NCBI RefSeq assembly: GCF_963576545.1
Contig: NC_083648.1
Coordinates: 21,191,654-21,255,653 of the forward strand
Reading direction: 5' to 3'
DNA from: Limanda limanda
Lineage: Eukaryota; Chordata; Actinopteri; Pleuronectiformes; Pleuronectidae
DNA length: 64,000 nucleotides
Positions within the stretch are counted from its first letter, which is position 1; each line of letters opens with the position of its first letter. Shown here one piece after another: positions 46,640-61,415 of the stretch. The notes beneath the pieces are model-generated. The model searched no databases. It worked only from the letters and a program-made list of their open reading frames with translations, and was not told the origin of the DNA. A program made the translations under genes and the position numbers.

Positions 46640-48394
46640 GACTTCCCTAACCCTAACCCTAGGTTTTTTTTGGTAAAGACAAAAAAGTTGCCATTGGAGC
46701 AGAAATTATGAGCTAATTCTGGAGTTAATGGCTTCATAGAGGGAAAGCAAGGGCATCTGCTGCTCACTGTGCCTCTGACAGAGTTACGCTCTTCATGTTT
46801 CCTGCAGTCGGCAGGAATAAGACTCGGGGAAAAAGAAAAACAGCGGGAGGATCGAGTTGAGAAAATGCCATTTGTGTCTGGCCAAGGGCAAGTGAATTGA
46901 AGCTGCAGCCGCGGCCTCTTCAATATCCTAGAGAAAGCATATTGCTCATAGCAGGCGGCAACAATTCATTACTGGCTGTGGAGGAAAAAGGTTGAATTGA
47001 AGCCAAGGTTGTTTTTCAGCTCTTTTATGAGCCCCGGCTACTATTCTTTAGCCATTATAATGTCATAATGCTTCATTTTAGTTGGGTCTTAATTTTCTTT
47101 GTCTGAGACAGTCATCACTTCTCTACTAAACTAACATTCCAAGTCTTTTAAATGCTTTTAACTCCATTCATCCAAAGCATACAAACCATAAAAAGTATAT
47201 CAACATGGTCGACACAAGTGCTCCACAAAATAAAGACAAACTGTGTTGATTGCCACCTGGTGATCCCAGCATTGATAATAAAACACCTCCTCCATGTTAG
47301 TGGATGGTACATCTAAAAAAGTCATAATCCAAGTCTTAGATCTATTCTCAAAGATGGAGGAGGAGGCAGCCAACCTCCAGGTGGCAATGGAGACGCTCTT
47401 TGGGGGGGGTTGTCATGTCGTCTATCTTAATATACAGTCTACACTTTTAGCTTTTAGCTAGTTGCCTGAATAGACCTCTGCTCACTCGCTAGTTCGGAAC
47501 TGCAGAGGCCACTGTTCAGCTGTTACAGTTGATTCAACGTGTTGGATCAATTTGTTGAGTTACTCCTTTGCAATCACATGAAATCTGCCAACCGCTGAGG
47601 TAACTGACACCCTGGAGTTCAAGTAGCCAAAACCTACTGAGGCACATTCGCCTGTGAGCTTGTGTAACCACTCTGAGGAAAACATGATCACTAATCAGAC
47701 ACCTCAGTGGTTCCAACTGTGCTGTGCCACATTCAGCTTGATTAAGGGCCGCGTGCTGGAGTGTGTGTGTGTGTTTGAGTGGATGCCCGCTGATGCATAT
47801 CTACATGTGAGAAGGTTCCCATGCCTGCATGAGCAGCTGCATTACTTTGTGTCTTAATTGTGTCTTTGTGCGAGTTTAAGCCTGGATTAAAACGATCTCT
47901 TTCTACCCCCGCCAGGCCAGAAAAAGCCTCTTTTGACCCACAATAGTATAGTTAACACTCTCATGTCTCTTATGAGAATTGGCCCCTTCCACCATCTTTC
48001 CTCTCTTCCCTCTGCCCTCAAATCTCCCTTCTCAGCTCACAGGAGAAGCAACAAATGTTAAATTACAAGACTCCAGCTATTTGTATGCGTGCCTAGTCCA
48101 ATCCACATTTTATTAGCACATAAATTGGTCCATAAACTTAGCTAACAAGTTGTGTTTTCCAGCCATAAAACCTTAAAACCACCTTATTAAACAGCCGTGA
48201 AGTGAGACGGTGGGGTTTATAATGTCACGGTTGCCAGTTTAAATCCCGAGATCTGCAGGGAAATCAGTCCTCCACGCCCACTCACTCCCTACACTGTGCA
48301 ACTGTCGGAGTGCACTTGGACTAGTCACAGTTTCATTAGCGCTGCTCTGTGACCAACGTTAGAAGACTGAGGTTTACTGGGCTGCTTCCAGATT

Positions 48395-48426
<32 letters not shown>

Positions 48427-50060
48427 ATCGGGTAAAACCCCTGATCCCTTTGCAGCTACTCCCAAAGGGGTCGGTTGTAATTAGGGATGTTCTCTTTCTC
48501 GAGTTGCCTGGTAAATGAAAACACCTCTACATCAAAGAGGGAGCATGTAGGATGCTGCCATGTTGAGGAGTCTCTAATTTGAAAAATGATGAATCTTTGT
48601 TGCCACTTGGTCTCCTTGCTGCCCAGAATTTGTTCTTGTATGTTAAAGAGATGAAACGAGAAAGTTGCAGATTTTTTACCCGTTTTTTATTGTTACAATA
48701 TCCATGGTTTAAGAAGATAAGCAATGTTTAGTTGGACACCGTATAGTCTGGACCAAGATATGTTCGATATTTTGTTGCCAAAAGTCGGCCATAATAGGAT
48801 TTTCACGTCCCTGGTACTTTTGCTAGCTCCCTGTTGTTGAGGATTTTTTGACCATCCTCACACATTACTGTAAATAAGGATTAAGAAATACAGACTTTAG
48901 ACTGAACTATCCAATAGGATGCGAACACCTACTTTACATGTGACTTATGGGTGACGCAAGTAGAGGAAGATACACATGGATGCTGTGGGATCTTCAGACT
49001 TTTGGAGGACAATTGCTCATGTTACTGTGTTAGCGTTTGTATATTGTTTCACCTTCTGGTCTCCTTGATGCATCAAGTCTACATTAGAATCTTTTGCATA
49101 AGACATCAGCTGCTGCCTGAGTTCTCCGTTCAGCAGCCTCCAGGATAACTTCCATAACATCTGTCTTTGTGTTACTACAACATGCACTTCTGCATTATTT
49201 TCTTTGCAGTCGGATTTAGAAGAGGGCAGAATCAAAACAACCTGATTAGCTGCCATTAGACATCAATATAATGCACTAGAAACCGATGATGGGTCACTGA
49301 TTTTGTCTTTAGGTCTTTGCACTTGGGAACAATGCACAATGAAAGGCTTGTGACTAAAATGTTGGGTTAACAAGCAGATGTTGACTACTAACTTATTCTT
49401 ACTCCTATGAGCGGCATATGGACCCCGTCTGTGCTGTTAGTGTTTCTGGTGCCTTTTGGTGGGAAATTACTGTCCCTTTTTTATGTTCTCCCTTTCATTG
49501 CACCAAGTTTTATTCAAAGGCCATCCTCCCAGCAGTGAATTACTTTTGTTTAGGTGAAAAAGTAAAGGAGCAAGAAAAGCTCCTTTCCATCGTGAGAAAC
49601 ATTACTGTGACTGAATCATTCGTCTCCTATTTACTTAAACTGACACGTTTGAGCCATTTTCAAAAATGGCCTGCAAAGATAAACTTTGACAACTTGATTC
49701 ACCAAATTACCAGCAGGGCAGTATAATTTTTTATTTACATAGCAATATAAATGAGTGCGATTTCCATATAAATGTGAGGTGAAAAAAAACAAAAACAGGT
49801 GAGGGAATCACAGTTTTGTCAGTGATGTGGTCTACATGGGTTGGAATCAATAACAAAGGCAGATGCTGGGGGAGATAACAGCAATTCAAAGCAAAACCTG
49901 CACACACAAACACACACATGCACACGCAAACACACCATGTAATGAGATGATCTACCAATGAAATGCATGCAGGACATCAAAGCTTTAAAAATGGCCAGCA
50001 AAACAACAGTTGTTATGCGACAGGCAGACATTTGTTCCACTAATCACTGAGCGGATTGTC
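46640..50060. other. non-coding interval
   Basis: A (GT)n run of about 15 units near 48397-48426, a short CCCTAA triplet run near 46645 and otherwise unique AT-rich DNA. No gene recognised. Confidence 0.45.
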
Positions 50061-50107
50061 AAATACAGCTAAATGGAGGCTTATGGTATGAGGCCCTGTT
50101 ACTGCTG

Positions 50108-50210
<103 letters not shown>

Positions 50211-51999
50211 TACATACCAACACAATATCCCTTGCCTTGGTCCTTACACCTTGACAGCTGTCAGTGATTTTGACATGTGAGATCACGGAATAAAGGGATT
50301 AGCACTGATCTGAGGAGGAGGCGTGTTCCCTGCAGATATTTCAGAGGGCGTGCGTACACATCAAGTAAACAGCGAGTTATAAAAGAAGACTCGCACATTA
50401 AAGGGTTCGGTTAATTTCAATGATAAAAAGGATATATTTCGTCATTTAGTTGGGATCTAACCAGTAAGATCGTTTTTGTTTGTTGTGTTTGTGGCTGCTC
50501 ACAGCAATGAAAGATGATGCTTAAATAATTCAGCCACAACATGTCTTTGCAGACACGACGTCCTGGTTGATTTAGATAATGCATTGACCTCATTGTCAAC
50601 ACTTTCCAGTGGGACACGAGAGAAAGTGTGAACAGTGTTGACAGCATGTTCGAGGATTAAGATGTGGATCCAGGCAATGCTGGAAAGAATTATTCTGGTG
50701 AACTTTGATACACTGCTCAATAATTGTACACTAACAATAGATGACATGTTTGTCTATAAACTGTATAAACAGTGTTTGTTATGAACCCAGAGATGATTAA
50801 TACTCGATCATTCCTATTCAGTAACACATTTCTTTCAAATTCTTCTTTTTGTACAATGTGATAATATATATTTATTTATTTTCTACTTTCTATATCCTTG
50901 GCAACTACAGTGAAAGGTGATAACGGATCTTCTTCACGGCCACTGCAGGCAGCAAACACAGCTTGAAAGCTCCACATTGACACATCATCACCTTTTAAAC
51001 TGACTCTCGATTTCTATCTATTTTTAGTCTCTACCAGCTCCTGGGAGAAATATCTGTCTTTTTTAGCCACTAAATACTCCACTGTATTCTCACCAGCCAG
51101 CCAGCCACTAACTGTCTCCTCCACTCATTACAACTGCCTGCCTGCTGAAGCTGAAAAGAGCCTTTAAGAGCAGCGAGAGTGAACCAGCACAGTAGCGTTC
51201 CAGGCGAGACGGATAAACAATGAGCTGAAACTCTCCGTAAAGTTCAGCGAAGGTGAGCGGAGCGGTAGACGTAGGGGGTAATTCTAACTTTTCTCTATCT
51301 CTCCCTCTCTCTCTCTCTCTCTTGCAAATTGTTATCAGAAAAAAAGTGGAATGTAGCCACTTCACACGCTGCCAGCACAGTCATCGTGCCATGGTACATT
51401 TAGGACTAGAGGAAACTAAATAGTGTGGTGAAGGGGAAGTGGATGTATATGGTTGGGCAACTATAACTTACTTGGTTAAGGTGAAAAAGATCATTACAGG
51501 AAATAAAAAAGAAACATTTCAGCTATGACGACGAATTAGCCTCTGGGGGCAATGGCCAAAATGTTGGGACCTCAGGTGTAGACAGCAGATATCTAAACTC
51601 AGTTCACTGTACATTGTTTACAGTCTGACTCATTTCTGTTAATGAATGTTTCTCCATGCAAAACACAAACAGTGTTTTAGGTCCAGAGGACATGTTGGCT
51701 AATCTATATTAATAGCTATTTGCATATAACTGCAGATAAATTAAAAAGCCTTTAGCCAATGCATTTCCTGCAGGCAACCAAAGCCTGCTCCAGTGTGATA
51801 GGTCAATCAGAAGGATTCCCACCACAAAATATTGTCCCTCACCTACAGATTCTTTGTATTTCAAAATCTGTTTATAGAGATTAGTGGGAGACAAGCTTCA
51901 CTGTTCTGAAATCAGTCGGCCTTGAGAATCTCCTTTACTTTTACAACCATTCCTGCTTTATTAGCTATATTAAATGTATAAATTATATGGAACATTTAC

Positions 52000-52272
52000 C
52001 AGTGGCTGTGGCTCAGTTGGGAGAGCGAGTCGTCCACTACACAGACAGTCAGTGGTTTCATACCTGCTTCCTCCAGGCTGTATTGTGTCCTTGGGCAGGA
52101 TACCGAACCCTAAATCCCCCCTGATGGCTGTGCTGACAGTGTATGAATAGTGTGTGTTTGTAAAAAAAGTGCTGCGCATAAAGGTGCCGCATGAACGCAT
52201 GTGTGAAACGGTGAATGTGACTCGTACAAAGAGCTTCGAGTGGTCGATAAGACTGGGAAAGCTTTATAGAAA
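52000..52272 (+). mobile_element. tRNA-derived SINE copy 3
   Basis: The head GTGGCTGTGGCTCAGTTGGG, then CCTTGGGCAGGATACCGAAC, and the tail GAGCTTCGAGTGGTCGATAA followed by GGGAAAGCTTTATAG match copy 2 read in the opposite direction. The B box is decayed (GTGGTTTCATACCTG). Confidence 0.8.
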
Positions 52273-52299
52273 CATTCTGTTTGCCATCACAGACACTTG

Positions 52300-55200
52300 A
52301 CAAAATCTCCAAAGCTAGAAGTGACTCAGGGGGAGTGAAAACATGTTTTTATGATGTGTTGAACTGATCCTTTGATACTGCCTTTGTGCTTTTATTTATA
52401 TATCTGGACACATTAGTGGAGCCCAAACACACACAGTGAGCACATAACAAGGTGCTAAGAATCAGGGCAGAGGTGTTTCCCTCTCCCTGGACATCCCCTG
52501 ATGTCTTTTCATCAGTGATTTCTCAGGAAGTCCATTACTATTGCAGGCGGGTACCGCGCTCCTGCACCACAATCAATACTCTTCCATTAAGGTGATGAAC
52601 GGTCTGTTTCTCCAACCTTCTGCAGTCAAGACAAATTCTCAGCATCCACTCATCCAAATCAGTCAATGTGGGCATGACAGCAGTACACCCGGGCAACGTG
52701 AAGGGTAAAGAGAGTGACTGACCGGGGGGGTCCGAGCAACACCTCCGTCCCTACAAATGGACCATCGCCATGGTAATGCTTGCCGTCCTTCTCTTTAACC
52801 GCAGTCTACTCAAGCACTGATGCTCATTTGTCAAATGTAGCCCGAAGGATGGGTTGTTATCTAACAGCTCCTGAGGGTAAGCTCTTGTCTTCTTATCTTC
52901 AAACCCAATTTAAAAAGATGAGTGTGGGAAATTAAGTTATTGAGTGTTTATCGAGTGTTTCCTTAAAAGGGACAGCAAATAAGATGAGTATGGGTATTAT
53001 TGTGAAGGAATCCGATAATAACACATATAACTCTGTAAGAATCAATATGGGAATAAAATAATTAAAAAAACTCCGGTGAAGACACAGTATTTTAGTATTT
53101 GTTATGTTGGAGGGACTGTGGGATTGTGGGAGATTCGGCTCAGGAGTCAGGCTCAGTAAGAGAAGGTACTTCAAGTTTTGTTATAGAATTTGTGACGTGA
53201 TGGATATAAATTAGGATGAATGCAGAAAGGTGTTATGATCAGAGTAGAGAGGTCATATTATTTGCTCGAGAATGATATTGACCATCAAGTTAATAATTAT
53301 TATGTGTGGAATGAATAAAAAGTTGTAAAAAGAAAGAAAGTCTGTTCTTTTACTCTAATATCTTCATATGAATCAATGTAATTTTGGTTCAGAGGTGGAT
53401 TTCATCCTGTTCTGACATCAACACACTGATATCTGGGCACCTCTGGAAATCATAGACCTACTGCAGCGCCAACAGAAACATAGTTACCCCCAATGTTCTC
53501 AGGAAACATTACGTGCTGACAAAAACACTGTTCATTAATTTACAGAGGAAGTGCAAAGTCACCCCTCAGGAAAACAAGAATTAGTTTACTAATTTCTATG
53601 GAGATGGACACGTCGTGAAAACCCCGGTAAAGGCTGTGCCAGGTTAATTTAATAAAGCCTGTGTTGCTAGCCGGCTCCAGAGACTATTTTCCTCCAATTT
53701 AACCGCTGACATGTTCTGCTATCTTTTGTAAATCTGGAGAGAATAGCAGAGTGGCAGAGCAATTACCGGGTGAGTGACAGGCTTTCAGTTTAGCTAAGGC
53801 AACAAAGCCAAATCTACATAATGATCAAACAAGTTTCAACTCCCCTTTGAAATGGAAAGAATGGTACAGGTAGAGGTGAGAGATGACACTGATATTGACA
53901 TTATGTCAGTGAGCCAATCAAAGAGTTCTTATTACTTCACTTTGCATTGCTGCTACCATTATATATTTGGGTTGGGTTCTGTTATAAAGTACATCACATT
54001 AAAAAGGGGACATTTATATCGAAACTCATTAACGCTTCCTCCGCAGGTCATGGAGAGAGTCGATAAACTGGTGGAAATGGATCTATGATGTCGTTTGTCA
54101 AGTCTGAGAAAAAAGCATCCAGTGACATCTCTTGAGTCATACTAGTTTGGGATTTCAGGCCCACGTTACAAACTGAGAATAGAGTCTTTGAAAGACGGGA
54201 GTGTTGACAATGCAGGGGAGGACGGTCTTGACAAACATGCTATAGGGTAGCATTATGGGATGGGCAGCACCCAAGGGCTGTCAAGTTTAGCAGTTATCAA
54301 GTTTAGCATGTGACTTCTTATATTTGCTCAGTTGAGAGTAGTGGGAGGCAGAAAATTGTAAAATGTCAGTGGGATGTCAGGGGATTACCAAAGTCATCAG
54401 GATACCTCCTCTGGGCAGATGTCTGTTCCAAAGTTACCTATTTCAGGTTGAACCCGAGGATCAGCGGCCTGATCGACTTTGCCACTGGCGAGGCTCAAAA
54501 TGTCCATTTCAGGTTTCCAGAGCCTAACGTAACCATCTGAAATGACTTTTCCATTTCTTTCAAAGACACATCATGTGTATTTACTCTACTTTATCTTATG
54601 GGGTTCAGTTCACATGCATATCTGAGGATTTTTGTCGCTTCTGAGTGTTGCTATTATATTGTTTGATTTTTATAATGTATTCTAATCATGGGTTATTTTC
54701 TTCTTTGGATGATATGCACTGTATAATATACATGAATTATTCATAGATACTAAGCCATTTTATTCTACTGCAGATTGCCTTGTAAAAAGGGGCTATAGGG
54801 TAAACAGATGATAATTAGCTTATACAACTAACTCTGGCTCATTTATTTGTGAGTTGACTAATGAGCACTTCCCTATAAAATAAGTGAACAAATGAAACTT
54901 AGTTAATCGTTGATATCCGCTCTTTGTGTCAAGATGGGTGATTTTTTTTTACAGTAAATTTGTCTTGTGCATGTTTTACTCAGACTTAATCAAAGAAGTG
55001 TCACTGCTTGAGAAGCAATTTAATGTCTCCTGAACGTGAGCCTGAGCCTGTGATGATAAACCTGCACACTGTGTTTAATATTATATTGTGCATATTTATA
55101 CGGAACACAACACACTGATATAAGATGAGCCGACATCAGGATGAAGGATCGCTCGGTAAATGCATTCATCTCTGGCCGGAGTCTGATGATCTGAATAACA

Positions 55201-58200
55201 ATAAAAAGCTACTCTCACTCTCTCACTCGCCCCACTAACTGTGATATAGTGGAGGACCGGCAGCTTGCTGGCTGTGACCCTGAGTGGTGGCTGTGTTTCA
55301 GTTGAGGTGAGGAGTAAGGGCAGCGTCCCAGAAGGGGAGTCACCTTTCAAACAAAATGCAACAGTGCTCCCACAAGCAGAAAAATTGCTTTCTGCCAAAA
55401 AAGAAAAGAAAGGAAGTGCGACTTCAATCTAGGAAATGTCCTTCAGCCACCCTGATCCACCGGCTGCACCACTCCACTGCACTGGGCACAGGAAATAATG
55501 GGAAGAAAAGGAGGATTATAAACCATAGTTACAGCTCCACGAATATCATCTGTGTGCTACTGTCTGAAAAAGTGATTCCTAATCCCTCGTTCTCAGGGTT
55601 CTTCTCTGTGTGACTCCCCCCGAACAGAACTTTTTCAGCTGATGAGATTGTGCGAGTGATAAAGCAGAGCCGACTTATGTAACTCTAACAAACGCACTAA
55701 TGAGAATGAGAAGTGCTGTGTACGTGGCATTAACACAAGCCATCGACATTTATCCATGTTCATTACGGGCTTCAGCCTGGAACCTGGGAGTACCCATGAT
55801 GGATGTTGTGGCCTAGTAATAAAATGGCTTGGCTGGAGAAGATGTGCCTGTGGAATAGACCGGTGGTGTTGTGATGGAAATTCATCTTGAGATTTGAAAT
55901 AATGAAATTCCCAGACCGGAGTTGCTTTTGAGTCTTTATAATAATAAGCTCTGCAGAGTTTATATAACAAGCACGGGTGCTCAAAATGGAACAACTGGCC
56001 GCAAGTTCACAAAAGCCATAACTTATACAAAGAGGCGTTACATGACACAAGACATAATATAAAAAAAAGAAGACATGAAAGACATGAGATCATCACCTGT
56101 CTTATCTGCTGTGTCCTTCCGTCCGCGGTACCAGTTGGAAGACAAACATCACCAAATAAGGGTTCCATCCTGTCAGGTAGATAGTATCACAGCAGTGAGA
56201 CACCTAGTCAGGGGATTTCCACTACCTTAGACACTGGTCAGTGGAATTTCCCATAATAGTGTTTATAGCCACAGTCGTGCTGCCCTTTTCTGATTCCTTC
56301 CCCTGATCTTTCCTTGTCGCTTCAACATCACACGAAACCTGCTGGACAAAGTCATGTGTGTAACAATCAGCACAGAATTCTAATGCAGTGGATTGAACAT
56401 ATTAATTACAACTGACACATCTGGGGCTGGACTAATTTTCATTTTCAAAAAAGGTCCAACAAGACAAATGTCACATAAGACTTTAGTGGTAGAGCATCGA
56501 GGTAATTAAGGACCTCCATCACTTTTGTATTGTGAGGTGCAATAGGAGCCGTGGAAGCTGAGCTATTGAAGGGAATTGGGAACAAGGTTCAATGTCAACT
56601 TTTGTCCACTGAGAACATAGCGTGTGATGGAAAAGACATTTCAAAGCATTCACTGGATATTTTTCATGAAACGTTTCCTTTTTGCTGCTATTTCTCATTG
56701 TACAGATGCCCTTCATATAGAGTAGTGTTTATATTTACAGCCATGCTGCCCTCTGCTGACTCCACATGCTAATGTGATCATTGCATCAGCGCTCACAGAC
56801 CTCATCTGAATCTTCATCATGCAGCCAGGACAGAGACGAGGAGGCACCATCACAAGGCCTCTGGATGATCCTGTTTACTTATATGTGGATTTGTGTTGTT
56901 TTATATATAAAACTGTAACGTGTTGCCATTGTGATCAATTCCAATGGATATAATGATTAAAAAAGTCATCGTTTTGCTTTTCTAAACACACGTTTTTGGG
57001 GACTTTTTTCTGAGAAAGTTAAAAAAAAGTTCATTGCTCAAAAGAAAGGGATTATGTTTTCTTTTTTTTTTAAATGAGCAACATTTTGGCTATTTTCATC
57101 TGTTGTAAAAACAGATTATTTAATCAGATATTGGAATAGGATTAGGTTTGTATGTATAACACGTTTTTGTTCATATTACATTCTCTACATTAATTGTAAA
57201 TCTTTGTTTGTTTTATTTAAAAATAACTGTCTCTCTACCACCACCTTGTGGGGCTAAACAAAACTGCTGCTGCTGTGCTTAGTGTGGGTGGACTCACATC
57301 TGCAATGTGTCTATTTCCCCCACAGATTAAATTTATTCTAATCTGTTCAACATCTATACAGTGAACTACAAAGTATATCGATTGCATTAAACTAACGGTG
57401 AAACAATCTGGCTGTTAGAGGCTGTACAATAAACTGCATGAAATTATAGGAAGTACATCTCAAATAATGATGAATAAATTATTAATTTATTCAACATGGG
57501 CCAACATCTCTCCTGGTTGGTTGTCTTCTGTATTAGTAATGTCAGTTTTTCAGGTGTGTGTTTGTATTTATTTTGTATGTATAAACACCCTGACTGAAGA
57601 CTTTTAGCCTGGATGTGTGCTTTACGAGCATTTTGATATATTAAAAGGCTTTTTATTAAACTTGGAGGACCTTGGATGTTTTCCTTTCCAGAGACTGCTT
57701 CACTTTAAAGTGAAACGATGCAGCTGTTGATGAACAGTGGAAGCCTGAGGCCACGGGAGGAAATTACAGGTTAATGTCACCATTTCACTTCATTTCCGCA
57801 GACTCTCCTGTATGAGTCGTGTAAGGACACAATCATTAGATGACCTTTCTTTGGGCGAGTGAACACAACCACCAGCAGTCAACAAGGAATGCTTATTTAC
57901 TGAATGACTTCAGCTCCTAATATGCAAGAAGAGCATTGAGTTTTTTCTTCTTTCGGAAGTTATACACTCTGACTTTTATCACATGAACCCCAAAATCACA
58001 AAAAACTAAGACAACACGGAGCTTGAAACTCTAAAATCAATAATAATTGTCTTGCTCTAAAATTTAAGATGGTTCAGGAAATCTAACTAAATTGAAGAGG
58101 TTAAAATGATAATATGTTTTCAATATTTATGAGGAAAAACACTGATAACACTGCGAACACTGAAATTTGTGTAATATTAATTTTTTTTGTCATTGATTCA

Positions 58201-58340
58201 GATGAACAGTGAAATAAATATATAATATGATAGTAATAAGTTGGCACTCCCAGGGGATTCAAGGTATGAGATAAGGTTATGAAGCTAAAAGGTATAAAAC
58301 AATCGTCTCACAACACAAGGACGCTGCAGCAGACTGATCT
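52300..58340. other. non-coding interval
   Basis: Short open frames only, none with motifs or splice-compatible neighbours. I cannot exclude small exons of a large gene spanning this part. Confidence 0.4.
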
Positions 58341-61027
58341 TTAAAATAGATTTTATTTACCATTTTGTAATTCAACAGTTTTACGATATACAGCTGACAG
58401 GACTAAGACATTTTCAATGGATTTTGGCCCTAAAGGTTGAAGAACAGGAAGAACAGACGTGGTTAGATAGATAGACAGATAGATATGATAGAAGGTACCA
58501 GAAGAGTTGTGTTCTCTTTTTCTCACTTGTGCTTTTCTTTCTCCTCTCCTCCCAGAAAAAATTACATTGGCATAGCAACCACACAGCATGTCTGTCCACT
58601 GACACTTGGACTTGGTTCTTTCACCCACACCACTGAAAGAAGACATGTATCATATAACTGCTTTTTTCACCAGAATGAAAATGTGAATAATTGTTGTAAT
58701 TATATATTTCTTTTCTTGTTGCTTAAAAAAAGAAAATACTTCTTTAAAGTGCTGAGATTATTATTATATGAGCAGTAGTAAGAACTTCAAGAGGTAACAT
58801 TCTGTAATAGAAACAAGGTAAACTTGTGTTTTTAGTGCAGTGGAGAAGGTGTGCAAAAAGTGGTCCAGACTTTCATGTTAGGTTATGTTGTTCGGTGATA
58901 GTGAGCGAATGGGTCGAATATTAACTTCTTCATGCGTGTAGTCTTTTTTTTTTAAAGGGGCCAAATGAGTCCGGTATTATTGTTTTGGTAGCTTGACACA
59001 ATAATCAGTGGTTCACTTTTCCAATAGATCAATTTAAAATAGCAACACGACCCTCGTCTGATACACATAACTTGTTAAAACGGCTACATAAAACAAAATC
59101 ATGCTCTGGTATTATGCATCAGAGCTGACTACGTGACTTCATGGGTCCTGATACTGATTCAGTCTTGGTTGCAGAGTAATTTTGGTGTTTTGATTTTGCG
59201 CATTTTCCAACATTTTCTAACAGCTACACAGAAATAAAAGCCAAACTGTTCATTTTAAGGGCCACAGGCTATGTAAAGGTAAGCAGCAATGTGCGACTGG
59301 TGGCACTGCACTGTGTAAAATATTTCATTTGAGTACATGTAACAGTGTTGTTGAAAAAAAGAAAGAAAACAAGCATCGTTATGTAGCTGCAGCCGCCGTC
59401 TACACCAGAGCTCACAGTAAAAACAACCATTCTTCTGTAGTTCAAGTTTCGATCCAAAGCTTTTTGTTTGGCAATGCTTTTAGTATCAGCTGGCGTCATT
59501 TTTATTTTTTCTTCTATGAATACAACTTCAAAAACGAAACAAAAAAGTAGTGTCATCAAATATGGGTAAACAATGATTAAAATCCAAAGATAAAATATGT
59601 AGTTTCTTTCTCTTCTTTTAGTACAAAATGTTTTTCTCTCTTAAAAGACAGACTGTAGATTATTAGCAGAGTAGGACATGGCTAGTTCTGATAGATTAGA
59701 GGTACACCGACATCAATAGTGACACTACACGCCTGCTCTACGCGCAGGCTCAGCAGTAAGAGCTAATCCACTACACACAGATTTCACAATACACCTGACT
59801 TCGTCTACATCACACTACGAGAAAAATGACAAATCAAAAACGGAAAAAAATTGAAACAGTGCCCACCCGCCCCCCAAAAAAACACATATCCATCCCCCAA
59901 AACAAAAGTAAAGGTAAAACACGCACACAAACACACAGTCCAATTATATGTTGTTTTTACATTACTGTACAAAGGGAGGGAGAGATGTGGGGGCCAGCAG
60001 AGATGGAGAGGGTTGGGATATATTGAGATGGTTAACACGGCGGCTAAGCCTCACTTACGACAGCATGACCACACGAAACAGGCACAAACAGGAAACGGGC
60101 TGAACTACAGGCTGTCCCAACAGGATGACATGTTCACCTTTTTCCAGCTTCCAAGAGCCAACTTTGATTTTTTGATGCCGTTTTCAGAAGAAGCAACCCA
60201 ATGTATTTAGATTAGCTGACGGTGGTAAGGTATTATTGTCTTAAAGATAGGGATGGTAATCCTGGAAAAGCTATATGCAATCCACCCCCTACCCATCAGC
60301 GCTCTTGTCAATGCTACACCCCCCAAAACACAGGAATGTGCACTGACTGACTGACTGCCAGTACACCAGTCAAGGATTTCCTTCAGTCGTCTTTATTACA
60401 GTCCTGCAGACACCGGCTTTCGGGACATGGAGAGGATTTCAACAAATATGATCAAAAATTTCAGAAAGAATTAACCAACCTGACCTTTAATAGAGCACCT
60501 GGTTTCACTGTATTTCTAATACAAAATAAACACCATTACAACATACGTCAAGTGTCGTTTGAATACTTATTGGATGAGTCAGAACCTGACAGTTAAAACA
60601 GAAGACGAACTATACAGACCAAAGCTACGATTCTTCATCTATTGGATTAGCCACAATCTGAGAAACCTTCCTGAACAAAGGCCTGATAAGAACCTGGTAG
60701 AGGTTTGTGCTTGTTTCAGAATGCCCACTGTGTTCGTCAGGCTTTGTGTTTATGTGCTTAACATCAACGTCTTCATCTGCGCAGGTTTTTTCTCTAATAC
60801 TCTCAGACACAATTGTCCGTGTTATGGACGTTTTGTGCTTGACTGTGCCTTTGCTGGGACCAGTTGCCTGGCAACCAGCTGTATTTTCTTTTTGTGCAAT
60901 TTTAAAAAACATGAACTGTGGCCATCACTCACTATAAACCACATAGTCTACTGTAGAGGTGAGTTTGCCAATGTGTAGTTTGTATTTATAATGATTTATA
61001 CCCTATGTAATGGACTGATTGTACAAC

Positions 61028-61046
61028 TGATATATATATATATATA
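61028..61046. repeat. (TA)n microsatellite
   Basis: About 9 TA units. Confidence 0.85.
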
Positions 61047-61289
61047 CCATAATACATTGCACTCCCATTACCTGTAAAATAAACTTTAAACATGTATTCA
61101 AGGAATTTTCCATTTGCTGTATTATTGTTTTTGATGCACGTCATAACCCTGTGACAATGACATGAGTACCAGCACAGAGAAAATGTGCAGAGTAGTTTAT
61201 AGTCCTCTTCATAGAGGTCTCAGTGGGGGGTAGTGGATGAGTGGTGGACTTTGGACACAACCAAGACATATCATGTGCATTGAGTGTTA

Positions 61290-61415
61290 GAGGTGCTTCG
61301 CCCCTGTTTCCAGTCTTCATGCTAAGCTAAGCTAACCGGCTTCTGGCTCCAGCTATGCGAGTGGTAGCGATCTCCTCAAATGGCTCTCAGGAAAATGGCA
61401 AACAAGCATAGACTG
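61290..61415 (+). repeat. dispersed teleost repeat, copy 3
   Basis: Contains CCTGTTTCCAGTCTTCATGC, then a GCTAA triplication, CCGGCTTCTGGCTCCAGCT and GAGTGGTAGCGATCTCCTC, the same motif order as at 2040-2180. Confidence 0.55.

Noticed and set aside
46645..46665. Interstitial telomere repeat (CCCTAA)
   Set aside because: Only about three units, short enough to arise by chance.
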